A stretch of 15,668 nucleotides of DNA, from the NCBI GenBank assembly GCA_030594905.1, contig JAUVEF010000006.1, positions 1 through 15,668 of the forward strand, read 5' to 3'. Position 1 is the stretch's first letter. Every line of letters begins with the position of its first letter. Source of the stretch: Methanosarcinales archaeon (GTDB lineage: Archaea > Halobacteriota > Methanosarcinia > Methanosarcinales > Methanogasteraceae). The notes under the pieces were generated by a model. The model saw nothing but the letters and a program-made list of their open reading frames with translations, made no database searches and was not told the origin of the DNA. A program made the translations under genes and the position numbers. Positions 6,805 through 12,741 of the stretch are shown here, piece after piece.

Positions 6805-7902
6805 TCAGTAGATCGGCTCAAGTTCCTCGATACAAGCAAACGCGTCATCAAGCTGTTTTTTCGACTCCTCGCGCTTGACCTTCTCGGTGCGGATCGCATC
6901 TGCTGCGCTGGCGTATAGGCTGTCGAGTTCAGGTATCGAGTTCAGGGTAAACAGCGACAAAACCTTTGCAGGACCTTTCTTGACTAGAACGCCCTTGAAG
7001 ACCTGCCCGACCTCTGCAGACAGTTCCTCGATGGTTTTATTGATCAGGTCAAGGTCGAGATAATTCTTGCTGCCCTTAATGATCAACATCGCACGCGCAC
7101 CCTCTGTGTACACGTTTGCAGGAAATAGGAGTCCGCTTGGCTTAAAACTTCCGAGAATGGTGGCTTTGACCGTGTTGCCGTTGTCCGACTCATAGAACCC
7201 CATGGTTCCGATTCCAACGCCCCCGTTCATCACGGTCTTCAGGTCTCCAAGATCGGTGACCATTAGCATCTCGCTGTTGAGTGCCTCGATCAGGAAGAGT
7301 AGCCGCCGTGCAGTTGTTTCATTGATCTTGTCATAAGCGGATTTAATGTCGCCGGCGTATTTCTTCAGGTACTGGTTATCCACAAGAAGTATACCGTTGG
7401 GTTTCTCTTCGATAAGTTCTTTTATGCAGAAAGCCGTGTTTTGCAGTGATATGGAGCCTTCTTCCCTGAACGGAAGCACTGCGATGCAAACGATCTGGGC
7501 GTTGTATGCTGCTTTCAGTTCCTCCACAAGACGCGGCGCAAACGATGAGCCGCTTCCGCCTGCGGTGGATGTGATGATAAATATCAGATCAAACGATCCA
7601 CGTTTATCGATTTCACCCATGATAAGCTCTTTGTTGTCCTCAAAAACTTTCTTTCCGAGGGTACGGTTTGCACCGACACCGTGCAGGTGCGGAACATGGA
7701 ACCGATCCTTTGCGAGTGTGCATTTCAGCCCTTTTAGATCATTGATCGCGGTATTGATCGCGATTGTCTTGACCGAGGCGGGAAACTTCTGGTTCGAGTA
7801 ATATTTTGCGAACATGCCGTTGCCTCCAAACGCCTCGCTGTTGATTGAATCAAGTATCCGGTTGCCACATTGTCCTAATCCAAGAATGAGTATATTAAGC
7901 AT
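6805..7902 (-). CDS. CetZ-like tubulin/FtsZ-superfamily GTPase, copy 2
   Basis: 365 residues, the same length as copy 1 and about 84% identical by hand count. All nucleotide-contact motifs match: GLGQCGN, HGVGANRTLG, AGGSGSS, VDNQYLKKYAGD and the VTDLGD T7 loop. Differences cluster after residue 235 (surface of the C-terminal domain) and at residues 187-201, where INETTARRLL replaces INISVARRVL. These are regions that could tune polymer contacts. The C-terminal tail KKQLDDAFACIEELEPIY is kept. The gene begins 23 nt after CARDB copy 2, with a GAGGGGT ribosome binding site about 7 nt before ATG 7902, so the pair is an operon. Role as for copy 1. The retained full length and motifs indicate both copies are under selection rather than one decaying. 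Confidence 0.85.
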   Translation of the reverse strand: MLNILILGLGQCGNRILDSINSEAFGGNGMFAKYYSNQKFPASVKTIAINTAINDLKGLKCTLAKDRFHVPHLHGVGANRTLGKKVFEDNKELIMGEIDKRGSFDLIFIITSTAGGSGSSFAPRLVEELKAAYNAQIVCIAVLPFREEGSISLQNTAFCIKELIEEKPNGILLVDNQYLKKYAGDIKSAYDKINETTARRLLFLIEALNSEMLMVTDLGDLKTVMNGGVGIGTMGFYESDNGNTVKATILGSFKPSGLLFPANVYTEGARAMLIIKGSKNYLDLDLINKTIEELSAEVGQVFKGVLVKKGPAKVLSLFTLNSIPELDSLYASAADAIRTEKVKREESKKQLDDAFACIEELEPIY

Positions 7903-7925
7903 ATCATTTACCCCTCATATTCTAT

Positions 7926-9161
7926 TTAATATGAATACTCCCTATGTCTCCTTATAATACCCACCAATAATAAGCCTATCGGAACGGCTGCCAGAATATG
8001 TGGGTAATATGTAGCCAGACTCGACCGCTCTGCCCAGAACTCGGCACTCGCGCTCGCCTCCTCATCCGCCCACATTATATCCATGTCGATTACGTGCTTT
8101 CCAGGCTCGTAGGCGATCAGCATGACCTTATACTCCTCGTAATCACCGGGTTTGATCGATTCGTACACCGGGTCTATCTCGCCATCCGCGACACGTACGT
8201 CATCAGGTAGATAGCTCTTGACAGTGACCCTGCCGCTGGTGGCGTTTCCGGTGTTGGTGACGCCAATAGTCGCAAGGAACCTGTCGCCGCAGATTATAAC
8301 GTCGTCGTCAGACTCGATCGTGATCCCGATCTCAAGTGTTGGCACCTGAACCTCCTTTGCCGTGACTTCAAGCGTGTTGCTCGATGACTCGGACGAATAC
8401 GCTGCGCCCGACTCGCTCCTGTAGTTTAGCAGGGTCGCGCCCAGTTCATAAGTTCCAGGTGGCATATCAACAATCTTAAGATCATAACTAACTCTTTCAG
8501 TAGCGCCTGCTGCGATATTATCGATGGTGGACGGACAGTTTTCCTGATACGCGCCTCTTAGTGGTGGTTCGTCCAGTTCGATCTCTGATGCAGTCCCGTT
8601 TCCCGTGTTCCTAATCTTGAATGTGACCTCGACCGGCGCCCCATGTTCCACATAGTTTCTGTCGAGCGTCCGTGTGATCTCAAGCTCTGGCACAGTCACT
8701 GTTTCAGTAGCAGGCTCCGACTCAGTTTTAGCATCTTCAGCCTCATAATAACGGGTCACGCTCCAGCCATTCGGTCCGGTAACCCGGAGAAGCACAGTCT
8801 CGTCATGCACCGAGATTACCTCCAGATATATACGTATGCCATTATAAGTTTCATAGTTGGTTGGCATATCGCCCATGAATACCTTAACAGTCCGTGCAAA
8901 CACTCGCGGACTTGATATACTGAACTCTGCAGAGTCAACAATGTCTTCCGTTGTGTCAACAACCTCTATTTTTACACTGTGCGCAATCTCGACGCCGTCA
9001 CCAACGTCCAGATTTCGCTCAAATATCTGCTCGCCACGATCGTCTGACGCAGCGGCAGTTAGGATCAGCGAAGATAGTAGCAGGGTAGTTGCAACCACCC
9101 CCAGATGGCTTAACCTCAGCGCAGTTTGACTATTTTGTCTATTTCTGAGTCGTAGTGTCAT
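7926..9161 (-). CDS. Secreted single-pass CARDB-domain membrane protein, copy 2
   Basis: 411 residues from ATG 9161. The frame is open further upstream to 9239, but that extension overlaps the box A. ATG 9161 has a G-rich ribosome binding site (GGGGGGT) 7 nt before it and yields a proper signal peptide: a basic n-region (MTLRLRNRQN), then a hydrophobic core ending TAAASDD. The architecture matches copy 1: an N-terminal beta domain, an acidic/Thr spacer, two CARDB domains (cores VTFKIRNTGNGTASEIEL and IGVTNTGNATSGRVTV), a transmembrane helix and a cytoplasmic tail, RRHREYSY. The membrane-proximal domain and tail are much more conserved with copy 1 than the N-terminal domain, which has diverged. 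This is what would be expected if outer ligand specificity changed while inner coupling was kept (inference). It is followed after 23 nt by CetZ-like copy 2. Confidence 0.8.
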   Translation of the reverse strand: MTLRLRNRQNSQTALRLSHLGVVATTLLLSSLILTAAASDDRGEQIFERNLDVGDGVEIAHSVKIEVVDTTEDIVDSAEFSISSPRVFARTVKVFMGDMPTNYETYNGIRIYLEVISVHDETVLLRVTGPNGWSVTRYYEAEDAKTESEPATETVTVPELEITRTLDRNYVEHGAPVEVTFKIRNTGNGTASEIELDEPPLRGAYQENCPSTIDNIAAGATERVSYDLKIVDMPPGTYELGATLLNYRSESGAAYSSESSSNTLEVTAKEVQVPTLEIGITIESDDDVIICGDRFLATIGVTNTGNATSGRVTVKSYLPDDVRVADGEIDPVYESIKPGDYEEYKVMLIAYEPGKHVIDMDIMWADEEASASAEFWAERSSLATYYPHILAAVPIGLLLVGIIRRHREYSY

Positions 9162-9230
9162 ATTTGATACCCCCCGGTAAAGAATCAATTCGATAAAGAA
9201 CCAATTCAGTAGCCCCGTATATATATTTAA
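9162..9230 (-). promoter_or_regulatory. Promoter, leader and direct repeat upstream of CARDB copy 2
   Basis: A strong box A, TTAAATATATAT, occupies 9219-9230 (minus strand), predicting a start of transcription near 9195 and a leader of about 30 nt that carries a GGGGGGT ribosome binding site. Two copies of an 11-mer, AGAAYCAATTC on the plus strand (9181-9191 and 9197-9207), are offset by 16 nt and cover the predicted start site, a common operator position for archaeal repressors. The operator role is inference. Confidence 0.6.
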
Positions 9231-9239
9231 GTAGTCCAT

Positions 9240-9684
9240 CTCTTATAAATCTTGCGAAGACGGGGGTTGCATTATGTGGCGTTGGGGCAGATCCTCGTAG
9301 AAAACGCTTCTCAGATACGAAGATTGTCAGACATACCAGTCTGAAGCTCGATAAAAACCCTTATCTTGACCAAAAATACTGTAACTTGCGGAAACTTAGA
9401 GTAGGTATCCATAAACTGCTGCCATGAGGCTGAAAAGGTTACAAAATTCTTGAGTCGTATGCTGTGAAAATCGCACGTACGGTCATTAAAGGGCTTGGGG
9501 TCAGCAACGACCCCTGGCTACTTGACCTCAAAGACGTCGGTGCGTCGGGACTAAAATAGAGATTTTATACAGAAAACTCACAACTCCAGACCAGAGTTTG
9601 CAAGGAGGCAGACGCCACCTCCTCGCGCTGTTTCATCGTTTTTGCCGGTTTTGGGATGGAATTATCTCGTAATGGTATTATCAA
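9240..9684. other. Gene-poor stretch with several hairpins and a possible decayed frame
   Basis: No credible complete gene lies between the CARDB copy 2 promoter and secE. Visible structure: TCAGAC/GTCTGA (9327-9344), GGGGTC/GACCCC (9497-9514), AACTC/GAGTT (9582-9598) and AGGAGG/CCTCCT (9603-9623). A plus-strand frame from 9434 to the stop at 9559 reads like protein (KILESYAVKIARTVIKGLG at its start) but is cut off by a TGA at 9431-9433, just after a short out-of-phase ATG frame at 9424. It may be a gene remnant or part of a structured RNA; I recognise neither. Confidence 0.35.
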
Positions 9685-9867
9685 TCAAAAAATAGTTCCA
9701 GGCAGTTCTGTCAATATTAGATATATAACAAAACCAATAAAACCAATCAGCAGTATTCCTGCACCGGCGACCTTCGCAATCATTATAAACTCTTCTCTGC
9801 TCGGCTTTCTCGCCAGTTTGAGTACCCGTGTATACTCACCAATTTTGATCGAATCAGTCAGCGACAT
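9685..9867 (-). CDS. secE: Protein translocase subunit SecE/Sec61 gamma
   Basis: 60 residues from ATG 9867; the upstream open frame overlaps ftsZ and is not real. It is the small single-span subunit of the SecYE(beta) channel that clamps SecY. A cytoplasmic amphipathic helix carries the family motif YTRVLKLARKPSREEF (about 12-27), followed by one transmembrane helix (about 32-53) and a short outer end. The length is typical for archaeal SecE. It starts 4 nt after the ftsZ stop, so the two are surely co-transcribed; ftsZ-secE is a familiar archaeal gene order. Unusually, the transcription factor gene spt5/nusG and ribosomal protein genes that often come next are absent; a gene-poor stretch follows instead. 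Confidence 0.92.
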   Translation of the reverse strand: MSLTDSIKIGEYTRVLKLARKPSREEFIMIAKVAGAGILLIGFIGFVIYLILTELPGTIF

Positions 9868-9871
9868 TGTT

Positions 9872-10984
9872 TTAGCACACAAAATCAATGCCGTATTTTC
9901 TGATGACGCTTGGTCCGGTAGAGCCGCCTCTCCCGTAGATCTGCGGCGACTTGACGCCAGTGACCACGAGCATGGTGCGTACCGTGTTCTCAAGAGCCGG
10001 GTCAATCTGTGCCCCCCATATCAGACGTGCATTAGGATCGATTCGCTGATAAACTTCTTCAACGACACCCTCTGCATCTGATACGGTCATATCGGCTCCG
10101 CCAACCACGTTCACGAGTGCCGCATTTGCGCCAGAGATGTCTACATCGAGAAGCGGACTTCTGAGTGCCTTTTTCACAGATTCTGTCGCTTTGTTCTCAC
10201 CCTCTGCCTCACCAAGCCCGATCATCGCAACGCCGCCCTTCTGCATGATCGTTCGCACGTCTGCGAAGTCGAGATTGACCAGCCCCGGTTTTGTGATCAG
10301 TTCGGTGATGCCCTTGACCGCTCGCATCAGAACCTCATCACAGACCTTGAATGCAACCTGCAAGGGGAGTCTTGGCACCACTTCCATCAGCCGGTCGTTT
10401 GGAACGACGATTACGGTGTCAGACACTTCCATCAGCCGTTTAAGCCCTGCTTCGGCATTGCTTCGTCTGATCGAACCCTCTGCCGTGAATGGGAGTGTCG
10501 CAATCGAGATCGTGAGTGCGCCAGCCTCCTGCGCGGCTTTCGCAACGACTGGAGCAGCTCCGGTGCCGGTGCCGCCACCAAGCCCACAGGTGATGAACAC
10601 CATATCAGTGCCATCCACGATCTTCTGAATCTCGTCCAGATTTTCCTCGGCGGAGGCTTCCCCGATCTGTGGCATGCTGCCCGCGCCCAGTCCTTTTGTC
10701 GTCTTGTGCCCGATCAGCACCTTCTGACTGGCATTGATGTAAAGCAGATGCTGGGCATCGGTGTTTATGGCACATAAGTCGGCGCCGTCGATGCCGTCCT
10801 CCATCATCCGCTGGACAGTGTTTGAGCCACCGCCACCGCATCCTACGACCGCGATGTTGGTCTTGAGTTCTGACAGGATCTTCTCAAGTTCCTGATCAGT
10901 CTCGATTGACTGATCCTGCAGGTATATTGGCGAGTCTGCTTGCATTTCCGCCCGAGATAATGCGTCTTCGACTATGGATTTCAT
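9872..10984 (-). CDS. ftsZ: Cell division GTPase FtsZ
   Basis: 370 residues, canonical archaeal FtsZ. After a 40-residue N-terminal extension come the G1 loop [10 protein letters not shown] (46-55), the tubulin signature GGGTGTG (136-142), the ribose contact PNDRL (195-199) and the T7 loop NLDFADV (237-243) with catalytic D239 and D242. A C-terminal domain and a short linker follow, then a terminal peptide, [12 protein letters not shown], the expected docking site for membrane anchors such as SepF. It polymerises with GTP at mid-cell to form the division ring. All catalytic residues are present, in contrast to the two CetZ-like proteins downstream. A GGAGG ribosome binding site (10992-10996) lies 7 nt before ATG 10984. 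secE follows after 4 nt. Confidence 0.96.
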   Translation of the reverse strand: MKSIVEDALSRAEMQADSPIYLQDQSIETDQELEKILSELKTNIAVVGCGGGGSNTVQRMMEDGIDGADLCAINTDAQHLLYINASQKVLIGHKTTKGLGAGSMPQIGEASAEENLDEIQKIVDGTDMVFITCGLGGGTGTGAAPVVAKAAQEAGALTISIATLPFTAEGSIRRSNAEAGLKRLMEVSDTVIVVPNDRLMEVVPRLPLQVAFKVCDEVLMRAVKGITELITKPGLVNLDFADVRTIMQKGGVAMIGLGEAEGENKATESVKKALRSPLLDVDISGANAALVNVVGGADMTVSDAEGVVEEVYQRIDPNARLIWGAQIDPALENTVRTMLVVTGVKSPQIYGRGGSTGPSVIRKYGIDFVC

Positions 10985-11041
10985 GATTCAGCCTCCGGTT
11001 AGTAGTTATATATTAATTAACGCCTTGTGGTATTTAAATGT
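10985..11041 (-). promoter_or_regulatory. ftsZ promoter and ribosome binding site
   Basis: GGAGG (10992-10996, minus strand) is placed 7 nt before ATG 10984. Two box A candidates exist: ATTTAAATA at about 11031-11039, which would give a leader of about 25 nt containing the RBS, and TTAATATATAA at about 11003-11015, which would start transcription at or inside the RBS and so is less likely. The second, an AT-rich near-palindrome, could also serve plus-strand transcription. Confidence 0.55.
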
Positions 11042-11288
11042 AATTGCAGATCAAGCGGGGCATCGTTTTGGTGCTGACCCCCTTGTATGGTAGAAATTTG
11101 GCGCACGAGGACGTATAAGCTACGGTGAGTATGGACATGAAACGCATACCCGGGGCAAGCCATTTCAGAAGTCGGGACGCCCCGCAAGTGCTTAAAAAAT
11201 ACAGGACGTCCGACTTCAGATGATCCATTCGTGTCATTTATGTTATTTTAGATAATTTGGGTATTCACATAGGGGATAGCAGGTATCC
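11042..11288. other. Gene-poor stretch with a long inverted repeat and an interrupted short frame
   Basis: This stretch lies between ftsZ and the propeller gene. GAAGTCGGGACG (11168-11179) pairs with CGTCCGACTTC (11207-11217), an 11-bp stem with one bulged G. Competing GC-rich arms are GCGGGGC (11055-11061) and CGGGGC (11151-11156), either of which could pair with GCCCCGC near 11179-11185. A plus-strand frame, 11044-11223, is open except for one TAA (11116-11118); its second half (ATG 11131, preceded by GGTGA) would encode 30 residues starting MDMKRIPGASHF. This could be a decayed gene, a mobile-element end or a structured RNA; nothing recognisable. Confidence 0.3.
11274..11288 (-). terminator. 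Short hairpin directly after the propeller gene stop
   Basis: GGATA (11274-11278) and TATCC (11284-11288) form a 5-bp stem with a GCAGG loop immediately after the stop codon at 11289-11291 (minus strand). No T-run follows closely, so its role as a terminator is only plausible. Confidence 0.3.
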
Positions 11289-12323
11289 TTACACTGCGCG
11301 CCTTGCAAACAGGTATACAAGCAGCACCATGCCTATGCTCACCATCCAGCCAAACCCGGGCGTGGACTTGCTTTCATCGCCCGCACCTGTGTCCGCGTTA
11401 GCATCGGTCTCTGATTGCCCGGTAGCGGTAGCAGCTGATCCGGTTCCACTGGCTGATGGCACCGATACAACGGTGTTTCCGTTGTACACGATCTTCGTCC
11501 CGTCAGGGCTCCAGTGTGGATCATATTCCCTGCCCTCTGTTGCAGTGGTGAGTCTTCGCTTGCCGGTTCCGTCCACATTCACAATGTACACCCGCTCAAG
11601 CTTATCCTCATTGAATGAAACATAAGCGATCTTCGTCCCGTCAGGGCTAAAACTGGGGGAAAACTGCTTCTCATCGCTCTCTGGCATCAGTTCTCTCTTG
11701 CCTGTGCCGTCCACATTCACGATAAAGATCTTATCAAGCTGACCGTCAACATTGAAGGAATTATATGCAATTTTTGCTCCATCGGGACTGAAATCCGGGG
11801 CAAATTGTTTATTTGGATCATCTGGCATCAGTTCCTTTGCGTCGGTCCCGTCGATGTTCGCGATGTAGAGTTTTTCCTTGCTGCCCGGCTGCCTCGATAC
11901 GTAAGCAATTTTTGTCCCGTCAGGGCTGATATCAGGGCTCCACTGTTTCTTTGAGTCATCCGGCATCAGTTCCTTTGCGCCAGTTCCATCTGCATTCACC
12001 ACATGAATCTTTCCATTCCCCTGTTTGTTGAATGATATATAGAAGATCTTCTTACCGTCAGGGCTCCAGTCGGGAGTGAACTCCTTTTTTGGTATATCTG
12101 TCATCAACACAGTCGCACCGGTCCCATCTGCTTTTGAAATGAACAATTTATCCATCCCACCATCATCAAAATCCGCAAAAACGATCCTGGAACCATCCGG
12201 ACTGAAAGAACCGTCTGGCTTGAGTGAACAGTCGTATTCCTCGTATACTGCCGCAGATACGCACTGTGACATCATCATTGCTATAAGCACCAGTAATAGT
12301 GTTGTTATTCTTGTTACTCTCAT
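11289..12323 (-). CDS. Secreted PD40/TolB-like beta-propeller protein with PGF-CTERM tail
   Basis: 344 residues. ATG 12323 is chosen over the GTG at 12332 because a perfect GGTGA (12329-12333, minus strand) lies 5 nt before it and overlaps the GTG. A signal peptide (1-25) precedes six PD40-type repeats, each with an [FWI]SPDG[TSKA][KR]I core, at about residues 40, 87, 132, 178, 225 and 271. Between them come turns such as VNVDGTGKRELMPE. A Ser/Thr/Ala/Asp-rich linker (about 287-320) leads to TPGFGWMVSIGMVLLVYLFARR, a PGF-CTERM tripartite signal (PGF motif, hydrophobic segment, basic end). Such tails are processed by archaeosortase A and lipid-anchored at the S-layer. The propeller probably mediates binding at the cell surface; no catalytic site is visible. 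It is a monocistron upstream of ftsZ, with its own A+T-rich promoter. Confidence 0.85.
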   Translation of the reverse strand: MRVTRITTLLLVLIAMMMSQCVSAAVYEEYDCSLKPDGSFSPDGSRIVFADFDDGGMDKLFISKADGTGATVLMTDIPKKEFTPDWSPDGKKIFYISFNKQGNGKIHVVNADGTGAKELMPDDSKKQWSPDISPDGTKIAYVSRQPGSKEKLYIANIDGTDAKELMPDDPNKQFAPDFSPDGAKIAYNSFNVDGQLDKIFIVNVDGTGKRELMPESDEKQFSPSFSPDGTKIAYVSFNEDKLERVYIVNVDGTGKRRLTTATEGREYDPHWSPDGTKIVYNGNTVVSVPSASGTGSAATATGQSETDANADTGAGDESKSTPGFGWMVSIGMVLLVYLFARRAV

Positions 12324-12344
12324 GTAAATCACCTCTGTTTATGT

Positions 12345-12392
12345 AGGGGTGTGTATAATATGTGCAGTATAACATATATAATACTATATATG
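12345..12392 (-). promoter_or_regulatory. A+T-rich promoter region of the propeller gene
   Basis: Between the tRNA and the propeller gene the minus strand has several TATA-like runs: GTATTATATATG near 12371-12384, ACATATTATAC near 12353-12364, and an ATATATGCATATAT palindrome near the tRNA 3' end. The first gives the best spacing, with transcription starting near 12350 and a leader that holds the GGTGA. Which one is used cannot be decided by eye. Confidence 0.45.
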
Positions 12393-12398
12393 CATATA

Positions 12399-12469
12399 TG
12401 CGGCTGCCGGGATTCGAACCCGGGTTATAAGCTTGGGAAGCTCATGTCATACCACTAAACTACAGCCGC
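12399..12469 (-). tRNA. tRNA-Gly (anticodon CCC)
   Basis: A 71-nt cloverleaf read on the minus strand. The 7-bp acceptor is GCGGCTG with CAGCCGC, discriminator A. A D-arm with AGTGGTA follows, then the anticodon stem TGAGC/GCTTA around the loop TTCCCAA (anticodon CCC). There is a 4-nt variable loop and a T-arm CCGGG-TTCGAAT-CCCGG. No CCA is encoded and there is no intron. It decodes GGG glycine codons. The acceptor and T stems are fully paired; the D-stem and anticodon stem include a few G-U or mismatched pairs. Confidence 0.95.
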
Positions 12470-12514
12470 AGGTACCGGGGTATCTGATAGCATAAGAGTG
12501 TACTGATGCAACCA

Positions 12515-12522
12515 CTTTTATA
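12515..12522 (-). promoter_or_regulatory. Box A of the tRNA-Gly gene
   Basis: TATAAAAG on the minus strand, within AAAAGGTATAAAAGTGG, is centred about 49 nt before the mature tRNA 5' end. That predicts transcription starting near 12493 with a short 5' leader for RNase P to remove. Confidence 0.6.
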
Positions 12523-12741
12523 CCTTTTGGTGCGCCGTTTCGCGTTGGACCGTCATTTGCGCGGATACTCTCAATGATGCTCTTTGTAATACTGCCTCGT
12601 TTAACCGTAGTGGTGCCCGGGCTGCCTTACAAAACAGCGAATAGCAGACCATGTCGTTTTGTGGCAATCCATGCTCCCGATCACTTGAATCCGGGCAGCC
12701 GACCGATACATTCTTTGGCACGACAGCGGAAGTTAACTCCC

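Noticed and set aside
9868..10005. N-terminal extension of the secE reading frame
   Set aside because: The extension overlaps the ftsZ C-terminal coding region in another frame; SecE homologues start at about MSLTDS, and the ATG is 4 nt after the ftsZ stop.
10137..10628. Plus-strand open frame of 163 codons opposite ftsZ
   Set aside because: Ser/Thr-rich antisense shadow of a highly conserved gene.
12518..12721. Minus-strand open frame of 67 codons upstream of pyrC
   Set aside because: It overlaps the tRNA promoter region, lacks a convincing RBS and has no recognisable motif; low-complexity composition of the peptide argues against a gene.
12574..12741. N-terminal extension of the pyrC reading frame by 56 codons
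   Set aside because: Dihydroorotases begin with the short strand seen from ATG 12742; the extension has no family resemblance.
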